Part shown: one piece after another, positions 36,301-48,936 of the stretch
How the letters are laid out: each line of letters begins with the position of its first letter
How positions within the stretch are numbered: the first letter of the stretch is position 1
Assembly (NCBI GenBank): GCA_018296165.2
Contig: JACKQL020000001.1
Coordinates: 1,922,001-1,986,000, forward strand
Origin: Termitomyces sp. T153
Lineage: Eukaryota > Basidiomycota > Agaricomycetes > Agaricales > Lyophyllaceae
DNA length: 64,000 nt
Reading direction: 5' to 3'
Translations under genes and position numbers: made by a program
The notes under the pieces: model-generated
Seen by the model: the letters and a program-made list of their open reading frames with translations, nothing else
Database searches by the model: none
What the model was told of the DNA's origin: nothing

Positions 36301-39300
36301 AGAAATTGAGCATATAGCAGGACGTTCACGTTTAGACAGGACATTTGCTCACAGTCATCGAGCACTCAAGGACATCGAGAAAGAAATTCAGAAACTCTTG
36401 CAAGAATTCTCACAGACCATTGTTCCCTCAGATGTGATTACTGACCACCTCACAATACACCACCCAGAGCACTCAGAACATATCCAATTCCCTCCTTCTT
36501 GGATATCTGCCATTTTTGATGTCTCGTTTACTAATGAGGATACTGGGTGGCAGACAGTTGGCAGAAATCAGGCCAGTGTCGGAGGTGACAGGACTATATA
36601 CTCATTTTGGGAACGGGGAGTCGACTTGGAATTCCTCTCTAGAATGAATGAACCTCGGCTCCTAGCTGAACCGTTACCCAAACCCGAGACATTTGTTTCA
36701 GCCAACAAATTTGTTCTCTTAGAGCAGGAGATTGCAGATACTTTGGATGACAATGATTCAGATGAAGGGCGGCCTTGGCTATCTTCATGGGATTCATTCC
36801 CAAAAGATGAGTGCTCCACTGCTACCATACCCGTCCCTCAACCTGCAACAATCCATCCTGCGCCTCTACACCCACCTTCCTCCGATGCAGGTCTTCAAAT
36901 ATCTGATTTGGGGGATCCAACACTTTTCTTCTCAGTTCACGGATGTGCCCAAGTTCCACTTGTTCCTGATAGCGACCGTTCACTCGATGAGCTTCTTCTT
37001 GAAGGAGATATATGGGGATTTTCCACCATCGAGCGCAAGAAGTTACATGCCTATTGGGAACAACAAGTTCGCGAACACATCTATCATAATAACATGGAAG
37101 ACTTCGAAAGGCTGCGGGCAAAATATATGCATGCTCTTCAGGTATACAACCAGGGCAAGGATGAGGTGATCTCATTCCATCAATTTCTTTTTTGGCCTTT
37201 GACTGACTCGATGGGTATATAGATTCGTCGCCAACTTCTCAGAAATATTGATATCATTGGATGTACAACGACAGGTATGATGAACTTACACTGAGCCAAG
37301 GAATATACTGGCACTAACGGAGATACTAGGTGCAGCCAAGTTGACATCTCTGCTCAAGGTTAGCTGTTCTTACAATGTCAATATGAATGTGATCAACCTT
37401 TGACAGGGTCTTGGTCCCCGCACCATGCTTGTCGAAGAAGCAGGCCAAGTTTTGGAAGCTCACATTCTGGGTAGTTTGGTGCCATCTGTAGAACATCTCA
37501 TATTGGTCGGCGACCCCTTACAACTCCGGCCTACTCTGAACAACTATAGTATGTAATCAGGATTTCTCCTCTTCTTGACTAACTCCGCGTGTTAGGCCTT
37601 TCCATGGACAGCAAATTTGGACGCCAACTCTACAAGTTTGACATGTCTCTCATGGAAAGACTGGCATCCTCCGGGTTTCCCATGTCTCAGATAGGTGTAC
37701 AGCGTCGAATGCGCCCCGCCATCTCAAATCTGATCAGGCAGGCAACGAATCTTCACTTGACTGTTCTTTGTTGATGAGTGATTCAGAAAGACGTTGTATC
37801 CCAATCTTATTGATCACGAGATTGTGACTCGTTATCCGGATGTTCGAGGATTTGCGAAAAATGTGTTCTTTCTATCTCACAGTCACCGGGAAAATGGAGG
37901 TGCTGCAGAGTCTTCGAGCAAATACAATGATTTTGAGGTATCATTGGCCCATTTTACCTGTTGGTCAAAATATGTTGAGCACAGACACAGGCCTAAATGG
38001 TTAAAGATCTGGTGTTGTATCTTCTACGGTATGTTATTAAGGTTCAATTCTTCAACTACTTCCGCTTGATCCTTATTTAATTAGACAAGGTTGTTATTCT
38101 CAAGAGGGAGATATTGTCGTACTTTGTGCTTATCTCGGACAACTCGCTCATGTTCGAGATGCCCTTGCCGACCTTGTTGCCATAGTCATTGATGATAGAG
38201 ATAAAGCTGATCTTGCTGACCAGGAAGCTGATCAGGAGGCTGATTCGACTGATGATACTCGTGTTGAACATGTCAAGGTCACTAGAAGGGTGAGAATGAA
38301 AGCATGGTCCATTGATCTTATCATTTATTCACTGGGATGAATTTCATACAGGTTCGCCTTCGAACAGTTGATAATTATCAAGGAGAGGAAGCCAAAGTAA
38401 GACTCTTGTCATACGATCTTTCTCTAACATTGAATGATACTTGCAGATTATCATTCTGTCTCTTGTGAGGAATGCTGGGAGCACAGAAGACAAGCTGCCA
38501 CGACAACAATCAACGATTGGGTTTCTCAAGGTACTGTCCCGTGGTTCTTTAACATACATTTTCATGTTGAAGTGCATCACTCAATGAAGTCCGACAATCG
38601 AACAAACGGTACGACCTTTGCACCCTTTGAGTCAAAGTTTGAGCTCATTATGATACCGATGATCTTTGCTAGTGGCTCTCTCCCGTGCAAAAGAAGGTCT
38701 TTTCATTTTGGGCAACGCCCCTCAGCTGGCTTCGAGGAGCAACATGTGGCATGGTGTTATCAATGAGCTAGATCAAGAGCAATGTATCGGCGAAGGATTT
38801 CCCATTGCTTGCCATCATCACCCAGACATTATCAACTATGCTTCTAAGCCTGGCCAGTTGCAACTCATTGCACCAGACGGTAGGTTCACCCTACCAACAA
38901 TGTTTCTCTTCTGACAATGGTTCTGATCAATCAGGTGGGTGCCTGAAATCCTGTGATGCTAGGCTTAAATGTGGGCATAAGTGTCCGTACAAGGTACATA
39001 TCTAGTTTTTATCAAGCCTGCTTCCGTCTGATCTATACCGAACGAAGTGTCACCCTGATGATCCAGGCCACTTGGCTGTGGCTTGTAATCAGAGTTGTCG
39101 AAGACTGTGCAAAAGACACCACCCATGTAATAAGGCATGCGCTGTACCTTGTGGACCTTGTACTTTCGAAGTTTCTAATGTCGAACTTCCCTGCGGCCAT
39201 ACAAGTGCATCTCTTCCATGGTAGGTATACTCTGCTCTGAGTTGCATGTTAGTTCCGCAGACTAATTCAGGGTACAGTCACTTGTTGGATAAGCTCGAAG

Positions 39301-41742
39301 AGGCTTTTTGCAATGTCATTATTGTCAAGAATCTTCCGACATGCGAACACAGCGTGGAAATGAGATGTTCTGATGATCCTTCACTTTATAAGTGCATCCA
39401 GCCCTGCGCAGGAATCATGGAATGCTGCGGAAGGACATGCAACTCCAACTGCTATCAGTGCCAGGCCAAGAATGTCTCTTCAGCGCAGGATACTTCACGT
39501 ATCCTGAGAACGTTTCACGTCAATCATCCGTGTCGCAAGGTTCTTCACTGTGCACACATCTGTAACGGACCGTGCTCGCGAGACCATAAATGTATCTTGA
39601 TTTGCAAAGAACAATGTCGGCAAGAGTGTGCTCATGCCCAGTGCAAAGAGTATTGTTCGACCCCGTGTTCACCTTGTCAGGAACCATGCATATGGTGAGC
39701 GTTACCCTGATTTCTATCTTGAATCTATTTATTGATAACAAATTCAAAGGAAATGCCCTCATTTTGCCTGTCCTGTGCCATGTGGCTCTGTGAGTATTAG
39801 TGATGTCTATTAGTATCTTACACTTACACTGACCATTGCTTACCCTACTCCAGGTTTGTGCCCGATTGCCGTGTGATCGGCGGTGTGAAACAACACTTAA
39901 ATGTGGTCATCAATGCCCTTCAGGTGCTGTACATTGCATTTACAAAAGGTATGGTATACCTACTCTGATTCTCCAGTTTGCGGAGAAGACTGTCTCATCC
40001 AAATCTGTCCTCGTTGTGCTTATGAACCCCAAGAATATGTCGTTGATGTCATTCTTGGGCGTACGCTCGCTGACATTGCCGAATATGAAAATTCATTGGA
40101 TGGACTCCTCATCACACTGCCGAAATGTGGACATGTATTCACTGTCGAGACATTGGATGGCATATGCGAAATGACTGATTATTATACACAGAACCAGGAT
40201 GGGAGCTGGATTGACCTGAAGACGCCCGTCAGCGAGACAGCTAACGGAGAAAGAAAAAAGCCTCCAGTTTGCCCCACTTGTCGATCGGCAATTACCTCTC
40301 CCCGCTATGGACGTGTCTACAAGTCTGCAGACCTCGACATACTGGAGAGGAATGTTATACATTGTATGTCAAAGCAACTTGGAGACATCCGAGACAAGAT
40401 AGACGTGATCTCTAAACCTGACTTGGAGATGAAGTTGGCCTTGACAGCATCCACGATCAGGGCCGAAGCTGTGACTGAAGCTGAGGCAGCAAGTGTCCGG
40501 AAGGGTTGCATGAAGGCACAGAGGTCCTGCTTAGCTGAGAAATTGGAAATACCCTTGCACACAACGAGTTTGGATCCCGGAAATAAAGATCTTTTCATTG
40601 TATCTCCAAATATTGCAGGTGCATGGAGAAAGACAGTCGAACCTCTGACGAAGCTGTACGAGTATGCCATCAATGTTGCAGCAATGCGCCCTGCGCATAC
40701 CAAGGCATGGGAGGCGTCTTGGTCCTACCTAATGGAGGAGGAGTTGAAGAATGCTGTCGCAGATCCTGCTAGGGCGCCGCGAAACCTCAATCAATTTGCG
40801 ATGCAGATGGCAAGGAGGAAGGTTGGTCAGCCTCAGCCTCGCGCCGATAAAAGATTCGTGGTTGAAGCATTTTGGGCGGCAATTCAAATCCGATTTTCCC
40901 TTGCTTATCTGGCGCGCTCATGGCTGGCCTCAGCTAGCAAGAACAAGAACTATGGATCTGCACAGTTACAGATGTGGGCTTTGTTCACCTCTTTTCTGCT
41001 TCAAGGTTGCAGGCGGGATGCAAGTATTGCGTACAATATTGCAGAGGCGTCTGAAACTCGTCGCCAGATGACCACCTCACAACTACTACTCATGCGTGTT
41101 GATCTTGAGTTGCATCAACTCGACTATCACCTGGCTCAGGAGAGCGGCACCATCAGGGAGCAGCGCCAAAGCCTTGCGGATAAAGCGTCAGTTTGTGCAC
41201 AGAAAGTCGACAAGGATATTCAACGGGTGGTTGAAGAGCACAGGAAGGTTCTTCCCAAAGATGCAAAGGATTGGTTGCGTCAAAACTTCATCGACACAGC
41301 ACTTTCGATCCTTCAAGAATGGGAAAAACTTGGCAAAAGTATTCGTATGGAGACTTTCTATGAACCTATGTCTTTGGACGAGAAGATGGATGTGGTCAAA
41401 GCCCTGAGCTTCAGTGAGTCTTTCTGTAGTACTAATTGTTAAATCCTAACAACTCTTGGAATCCTGCAGCTCATGGAGGCCATTTCTATAATTGCCTTAA
41501 TGGCCACACTTTCGTTATCACAGAGGTATGTGGTCCACCATATCAGTTTCAAGGGCTAATGTAGTGATCTCCCATGTACATAGTGCGGTGGTGCGATGGA
41601 AGAGGCGCATTGCCCAGAATGTAACGAGCCCATTGGAGGTAGGAATCATTCTTTGAATACGACAAATACACGAGCAACAGACTTTGAAATGATGGCGAGG
41701 CAAGTGGGCGCTGAACCAAGCCCGTGGGCTTGGGGTCAATGA
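33320..41742 (+). CDS. ZNFX1-type SF1 helicase with CCCH, NFX1 and RZ zinc fingers
   Basis: The largest gene of the window codes for roughly 2,000 residues in many exons. Two N-terminal CCCH fingers (CRYFNTPSGCRKGAACNFTH and CNFYWNTGRCNREFKCRFRH, both C-x8-C-x5-C-x3-H) precede the ZNFX1 N-terminal region (FISLIPDRCGLSVRLSFDTP). The UPF1-like helicase has QGPPGTGKS (Walker A on a 19-nt exon, 36047-36065), IAFTNHALDHLL, MLVEEAGQ (motif II), VGDPLQLRPT (motif III), QRRMRP, VDNYQGEEAKIII (motif V) and NVALSRAKEGLFILGN (motif VI). NFX1-type cysteine clusters follow (CGHKCPYKC and the region 39270-40010). The end is an RZ finger (GHFYNCLNGHTFVITECGGA, AHCPECNEPIGG), the ZNFX1 hallmark. Animal and nematode ZNFX1 and S. 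pombe Hrr1 work in small-RNA silencing; that role here is inference. Tandem with PEX5, 167 bp apart. Confidence 0.9.
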
Positions 41743-41909
41743 ATTTCCAAAGGATCTGAATCAACTGTTGAGTTGTGGTAAGGTAGCTATGGTATGGGTA
41801 GTTTGCTTTGTTTGTAAAATCAAATGTTTTTGCGATCGGTGACCTGGTCGGGCCGAAGAAAGTGCCGCCCAGCCTTTGTGAAATTGCGCGCTTGTTCAGT
41901 TTCTTCCAA

Positions 41910-44270
41910 ATGTCATTCCAAGGTCTCATTTCTGGTTCAGAATGTGCTGTTCCTTCAAATCCCCTCTCTCAGGTTCTTAAGCATACTGAAGGGGACCGTA
42001 GCCTTCAACAAGTAGTTCTCTTTCTCCAAAGCTGAAGTTTCACCAGACTCACTCATTTTCTAGGACAGATCTACAGGCCCATCTTCCTCTAGAGTGAGTT
42101 CAAACATTTCGAAGTAGTTATCTCTGTACAATTATGGTCTTATAGCTTCACCAATTACCGGGAACCGCTCCTGTCGTCGCGAACCAACAGGATGTGACAC
42201 TTGCGCGACAATTCTTCGCAGGCGACACCCAGAAAATGGGTCCGGTGCTTTCGTATATGCCATCTTACGCCCCCGACTTGTCTAGGGTGAACACTGTAGT
42301 TGGAGGTCCAAATGAGTCTTGGGCTCTCGAGCAACAACAGCAATTCAACGCGCTCGAGGAATCTAAAGGACGAACTGCATGGGCTGCGGAATTTGGAGCC
42401 TCGTCTCAGATGTCTTCACCTCCTCTACAAACGCAGCATCCTACAACGGTTCTCTCGGACTGTGAGTCTCCTTGTCTTCAGTCGTGCACTCTTTTGATCT
42501 GATTTGATAGATCAACGAGCAACATACATGAACCCGATAGGCTCGTATGGAGCTTCTTTACCTATGACAATGAATTTTGGCTTCAGCATGCAGCCAAGTT
42601 TCGATGTCTCTGATACCATCGACAAGGGCAAGGGCAAGGCCCGAGAGGTCGATTTTGAAGCAGCATTTGCTCAGGTGGCTGCTTCCTTGCCTCCCGCTCA
42701 AGAAACATCGGGTATTGTAGAGGTGCCGGATGGCGTAACCGAACTTGAGGATGCCATGAAAGCAACGTCCCTCGAAACTTCTACTACCGAGACAGATACT
42801 AAACAGTCAGTATTTTGGTCTGCATGTTTGAAAATTCTCAGCTTTCGTTAGAGTCTGGGACCACCTTCAGAATTCAGACTTTCCACCACCAAAGGACGAT
42901 GTGGCAAACTGGGAGGCCGAATTCAATCGACTGATGTCTGATCAACGGGACGAACTGGACCATGACTATGGCGCAACGACACAAAACGCTTGGGAAAATG
43001 GTGTAGGCGATTACAGCGGAACAAATTTAGGGGAACAACCCTTGAAATTTGACGCTGAAGGTATTCCTATACTCGGGGAATATGTCTTCGGTATGACTCT
43101 CATGTGTCACATCACAAATTTAATTCGAAGCCTTGTAACAGAATCGAACAACAAGTATATGGATCCTTCAATCGTTCGTTCTTTACTCGATGATGCCAAA
43201 GTCCTGCTTGAGCAGAACGGTTCATTGTCGGAAGCTGCACTACTACTTGAAGCGGCAATTCAGAGAGGGGAATTGGGAGAAGGAGGATACGAGGCATGGA
43301 TTTTGTTGGGTGAAACACGTGTCATGGATGAACGTGAAGAAGCTGGTATGCGATCGCTCATGGAAGGTGTCAGACGAGCAGAGGCGGTTAACGCTGGCGG
43401 AGCTGGCATGTTGGTGCGTCATACCAGTCAGTTTTTCGTTTATCTCTCATGAACTTATCATATCAGTCACTTGCCATCTCATTCACAAATGAATCTTATG
43501 ACCGTGCCTCTCACACAATGCTCCTTCGCTGGCTGAGAGCCAGACACCCTTCCCTGGAAGTTCCGGAATCTACCATTCAAGCGATGGCAACGCATTCGTC
43601 GTGGGATACACACAATCGCATCACCGAATTGTTCCTCACGTTGGCCCGGTCGCAACATGCGGAAGGAGTACTTGATCCTGACGTCCAAATAGGCATGGGT
43701 GTCTTGTTCTACACAAATGGTGAATATGATAGGGCAAAAGACTGTTTCGAGAGCGCCTTGACAGTTCGGCCCAAGGTTAGTTGTTCTCAAATGAGCAAAA
43801 GATCGTATTCTAACTATTTGCAGGATTATACACTATGGAACAGACTCGGTTCCTGCCTTTCAAACGGAAACAGACCAGAGGAAGCATTAGGTGCATATCA
43901 GCAGGCCCTTCAGCTTCGACCAACTTATACTCGCGCCATCTACAATGTCGGCGTTGCTTGTATGTCCTGATCTTGCTTTCCTTTGTCAGAATCTTATGCA
44001 TGGATTTGAGGTCTGAATATCGGTGCCCACAAAGAAGCAGCAGAACACTTCCTTAGTGCACTTAACCTTCAGGAATCAGCAAGTGGAGATACCAGTGATC
44101 AATTATGGTACACGCTTCGTCGGTCGCTCATGGCAATGGTAAATTTTACCGTAACAACTCTGGCCTTTTTCGCTGATGATAATCAGGATCGACCTGACTT
44201 GGCCGAACTCGCAAAACCCGAGACCAAGAGCAAAATTGAGATTTTTAGAAAAGAAGGTTTTGATTTTTAA
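41910..44270 (+). CDS. PEX5: peroxisomal targeting signal receptor PEX5
   Basis: PEX5 is the cycling receptor that binds C-terminal PTS1 signals of matrix proteins and delivers them to the peroxisomal docking complex. The start at 41910 gives MSFQGLISGSECAVPSNPLS with the conserved cysteine near residue 12 that is monoubiquitinated for recycling in the family, then HTEGDRSLQQ joined to DRSTGPSSSR. WxxxF/Y docking motifs are visible (WAAEF, WEAEF). The C-terminal half is TPR repeats: EAALLLEAAIQRGELGEGGY, YEAW, DVQIGMGVLFYTNGEYDRAK, DYTLWNRLGSCLSNGNRPEE and YTRAIYNVGVAC. About 655 residues after removing some nine introns, the usual size. The final segment (ELAKPETKSKIEIFRKEGF) diverges from other members more than the TPR part. 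Confidence 0.92.
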
Positions 44271-44464
44271 AGGAACACATGGAAGATTCCGAGGAATGTT
44301 GTACATAGAATGGAAATACATCTTTTGCTGGAAGAACCGTTCAGTCGAAGCACCTGACTTTTACCGCTCAGTACATCTATTCCGATATATGTATAATGGC
44401 CCTGAAGCTCTTACACCGCCCTAGATTTTCTTTTTGCTCCAAAACCACCTGATGATAGCGAAAT

Positions 44465-45050
44465 GAAATTCGGCCAATGTAACGGTCAATGCGTAGTTCC
44501 TCTCTTCTACCTTTTGTCGGCAACTACATGACAATTATGGCCAATCCTAAACCACCACGTGATCCACTGACACTGGACGCAGTGTGCGAGCCTAACACGC
44601 CGGAACGCCTTTACCACCCCTCTAACCGAGGATTGCCTAACAGGCAGACCACTACTGCTCCCCCAAGAGACGCCAATATCACTGGCTATACCCACCAAAT
44701 GCAATGAAGGCCCCCCCAACGCGCAGACACTAGAAGACTCCATCTCAAACTTTCACGGAGATTACCCCTTTAGGCAGGACCCCACCGAGCCCGATACGGG
44801 CATCCCGTCGAGACTACACCCGGGTTGATTGAGCGAGAGATCGTCCCCCAAGAGAGAAGAACACAACAGACACACGTAGCCATAACGTCCCGCCTATGTG
44901 ACCATAACCGTAAAACGCTTAGCCCTACCCCCGATTAATTACCCCCCCCCGAGACGGGCGCGCCTGCAGAAACAAACCCGGCCCTCACATGACCTAGGGC
45001 CAGATGACCGCAACCCCCCATCAAATAGCGGCCATAGGAAATTCGGCCAA
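44465..45050. repeat. C-rich segment bounded by 13-bp direct repeats
   Basis: GAAATTCGGCCAA occurs at 44465-44477 and again at 45038-45050. The 560 bp between are strikingly C-rich on the plus strand, with a run of ten C near 44942, and contain no recognisable gene. The direct repeats could be a target-site duplication of the length made by LINE or SINE insertion, but neither a poly-A tail nor terminal inverted repeats are seen. It lies between PEX5 and ILV3, 135 bp upstream of the ILV3 start codon, so it may form part of the ILV3 upstream region. Confidence 0.4.
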
Positions 45051-45184
45051 CCTGATTGGCTGGCCCTTCATTCCGCCGGCACAGATGTACGGATGTACGG
45101 TCCGTCCATCCTCCCGGGCCATTCAAATAATAATGATCGTCTCCTCCCCCCCTCACTTGTTTCCCATCGTACCTATTCGTCGCG

Positions 45185-48062
45185 ATGGCATCCGGGGATG
45201 TGCAAATGTCAGTTCCTCCATTTCTACGCGTTCCAGCAAGTGAATCTGATAATTCATCAGCCACACCGTGTCGAAGCTCTCTCCGAGTAATGACAAGCCC
45301 AAGTTGAATAAGATCTCGGCACAATTGACCCAAAACAAGATGAGGGGAGGAGCTCAGGCAATGCGTGAGCAATAAATCTATTCTTGCTGTGCTTCGTATG
45401 CGACATTGATGCGATCCAGTCTATGCCGTGGGTCTGACTGAAGACGACATGGATAAGCCACAGGTTCGTAGGCTAAGGCAGTAGCATGATACTTACTGAA
45501 GCAGAATCTGAAAAGATTGGAATATCTCCCATATGGTGGGAAGGTGCGTGATTGTAAGGTGACGATATTGGACTAGCATCCATTGCTTCTCTAGGCAATC
45601 CTTGCAATTCCCATCTCGTTAGTCTCTTCTTCACCAACAGACACTGAGCTGTTTATCGAGAGGCCAATAGCTCGATCTTGCTACGCAAGTAAAGCAAGGC
45701 TGCAAAGACGAAGATATGGTCGGACTTACCTTCAATACAATCGGTGTCAGGTAATAGGAAAAAAACCTTATCGCAAGTTGACATTCAATATTCATCCAGT
45801 GACGCGATCACAATGGGTACTGAGGGTAGGCAGAATGCCCTCCCTTTAATCAGGACGCGCTAATTGGGTCTTGGTACAGGAATGAGATATTCGTATGTCG
45901 CTTCGCTGTTGCATGAACTCCGAAGAATCAAGGCTGACACTTACCATGAAGCCTTCCCAGTCGTGACATTATAGCAGACTCCATTGAATCTGTATGTTTC
46001 TAGTCTCTTTTCACTGCCTTCTCCAATCTTGGTAACAGGTCGTGATGGTACGTTAATTGCTGGCCGCGGAATTTCCTCTTAATTGTCCCCTCCAAGGCTC
46101 AACACTATGATGGTAATATTTCTATCCCTGGATGCGATAAGAACATGCCAGGATGTCTCATGGCTGCTGTCCGTCACAACCGTCCTACCATCATTATTTA
46201 TGGAGGAACAATCCAGGCAGGTACAAGACATGTCGGTAAGTCAGAAGTGACTCGTGACTCGCATTGCCCTTCCGGCCGCTGATATCCTTTACCAGATTGT
46301 CCGTCGATGGGGTACAAGAAAGGAGGAACAGTGAATATATCAGATGCGTTTGAATCCTTTGGTGAGCAATGGATATCGGGAAGAATAATTAATTAAACTA
46401 CCCACAGGAGCCTTTACGGTCGGAAAAATAAGTGATGAGGAAAGATTCGATGTCGTTCGACATGCTTGTCCTGGCTCGGGAGCTTGTGGGGGTATGTACA
46501 CCGCCAACACCATGAGCTCTGCTTTGGAGGTGCGTACGACTTGAAGGCTTGATGATCATTGTTACGACATTTACTTAGGTCCTCGGAATGTCTCTTCCAT
46601 ATTCTTCGAGTACACCTGCTTTGTATCCAGGTATAGTTGTTGATTCTATCTCTACGAAGTGACGCTGGCAAACATCAAACACAGAGAAAAAGCAGGAATG
46701 TGTCAAAGCTGCAAGATACCTTAAACGTTTGCTAGAGTTGGATATAAAACCGAAGTGAGGCATCGAGTATGCTTGTACTTCGTTCGCCGAATTTGATCTT
46801 GTAGAGACATCCTCACCCGAAATTCCTTCTTGAACGCCATAGTCGTTATTACAGTTCTTGGTGGCTCCACAAACGCGGTGTGAAACCTCGATATTCCGGT
46901 TAATTTGTACCTCAGGTATGATCTGTCCAGGTTCTACATCTACTTGCGATGGCAAGGGCAGCCGATGTCGAGTTGACCATCGACGATTTCCAGCGTATTG
47001 GGGATAAGACACCTTATCTCGCAGACTTGAAGTGAGTCCAAAAATGGTACAGATGTTGAGTTGAAACACCAAGCGGCTCCTGACAGGCCGTCCGGGAAAT
47101 ATTATATGGAAGATATCCACAAAATTGGCGGTATTCCCGTGATTCTGAAGTACCTCCTCAAAAATACCGACCTCATTGATGGTACCCAACTCACTGTCAC
47201 GGGAAAGACTTTGTCGGGAAATCTTGAGGATGTCCCTGACCTCGAATTTACAAAGCAAGATGTACTGCTCCCGCTTGAAAAACCAATCAAGCCCATCGGT
47301 CATTTGACCATTTTGCGTGGAAACCTAGCGCCAGGGACTGCAGTAGCCAAATTAACAGGAAAAGAAGGCTCTCGGTTCGAGGTTAGTTGAAAAAAAAAAC
47401 ACTTAGTTTCACTTAGTTGGCTCATGAGGCCGCAAGGGGGTGGCAAAATGTTTTGACAGGTCTCACAGTCTTGTTCTCAAACTTTCACGTCCTTACTAAG
47501 CCGATACAGTCTCGAAGGCTTCTATCCGGCTTTGGAGGCTGGAGAAATCACGCCGGGCACTGTTCTAATCTTTAGGTACCAAGGACCAAAGGGTGCTCCA
47601 GGGATGCCGGAGATGCTTGGTACGCTCTTTGATGAATCTATTTCGCACACTAAACCGACCCTCCCCATAGGTCCAACAGGAGCTATTGCTGGTGCTGGAC
47701 TGGCTGGGTCAACTGCTTTGATCACTGATGGTCGGTTCTCTGGTGCAAGCCGAGGGTTCATAATTGGTCATGTCGTACCTGAGGCCCGAGTCGGTGGTCC
47801 CATTGCCCTTGTCGAAGACGGGGATCGGATCGTCATAGACTCGGAGCAGCGAACGATCAACTGGATGGTAAGTAAGGAGGAACAATCGCGCCGAAAACAT
47901 CTATGGAATGCCTCCAACAAACACGAGTTCAACGTGAAACGTGGTATCCTTTTGAGATACGCTCGAGATGTTGCTGTAAGTTGGCTTGTTCACTACAGGT
48001 TGACAGAAAGAGTTCACCTTGCATAATATTAGCCCGCAAGTGTTGGAGCATATTGTGATTAG
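45185..48062 (+). CDS. ILV3: dihydroxy-acid dehydratase ILV3
   Basis: ILV3 is an iron-sulphur dehydratase of valine and isoleucine synthesis. Family landmarks in order: [17 protein letters not shown] (formed over a junction), [14 protein letters not shown], the [20 protein letters not shown] block, [14 protein letters not shown] (the Cys of these three blocks are the expected cluster ligands), [71 protein letters not shown] and [16 protein letters not shown]. The C-terminal exon adds [10 protein letters not shown] 23-nt exon at 47437-47459 (GVAKCFDS with its neighbour) is needed to join SRFE to [13 protein letters not shown]. About 600 residues. The first exon (MASGDVQI) is the least certain part. 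A mitochondrial targeting peptide is not obvious. Confidence 0.92.
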
Positions 48063-48203
48063 AGATGTATAAAGACATTATTTTTTATCGAGCATGAGAT
48101 ATTCTATGTTGAAATAACTGCCTACTAGGTATAAGTTCTTCGTCTTGAGGTCTAAGTCCCTAGATTCCGAAGATCGAAAGTCAGGGAAGCAGTTCATTTA
48201 CAC

Positions 48204-48846
48204 CTATTTGCCGTGTGTGATGAGCATTTCTTCTGAGGTCACAGGAAGACTTGTGTATGGCGTGTTTTCCATCCTGAGAGGTGTCTCATTCAAGCGCTGC
48301 CTAGAATAGTCACTGTGCTGTAAATCAACGTGACTGGCGTCCCGGAAGACAGTCTCCTCGGGAAGACGATGACCAAGCAGGATAGCTGGATCTGGTGGAA
48401 CTATGATCCTTTCATTCGGAATTTTGGTGGGCTTCGCTTTCTGTACCGCCTTGCCTTCGGCAATCCTCCGCTTCAGCACTTTTCGCCTGTAACGTTTGCG
48501 AAAGTATATGGCGAAACCAATAATCCAGGCTATACCCATGACACCTCCACATACACTACCAGCAATCATAGGTGTCTTCAGTTTCTGCCTAATATGCATT
48601 GAACTCATGACTTGAGTGAGAAGACCGATATGTACCTCGAGCCAACTGAAGATGATACCGCCGTGGCAGCGAATATATTATATGTTGGCGTAGCAGCCTT
48701 TGCTGTTGTAATATACATAAGTTTGAGATTGGCGCAGAAACGTACACAGACACAGCATACACACGTGGATTGTTCACTGCAGGCATATAGCGCAGTGATG
48801 GGTTCAAACGTTCAAGCCTCAAGGCGGCACTCTTTGCTGACTGCAT
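48204..48846 (-). CDS. predicted single-pass membrane protein, 5' part uncertain
   Basis: A minus-strand exon reads QKLKTPMIAGSVCGGVMGIA followed by WIIGFAIYF, one hydrophobic helix, then a basic stop-transfer stretch (RKRYRRKVLKRR) and about 85 polar residues ending EEMLITHGK. Upstream, over a plausible GT-AG intron (donor near 48644), the frame gives a Thr/Ala-rich stretch (TTAKAATPTYNIFAATAVSS) and Cys-rich text. This is the layout of a small type I surface protein with cytoplasmic tail. The start and any signal peptide could not be fixed; the interval may extend to about 48900. No family is recognised. Confidence 0.45.
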
Positions 48847-48936
48847 TTACAGTGTGTCGTACAAGTGTCCAGCAGTGTATACAAGACCAAATAAGATAAG
48901 ATTAGATTTCGAGGCTACTCACGAAAGTCTACTCCT

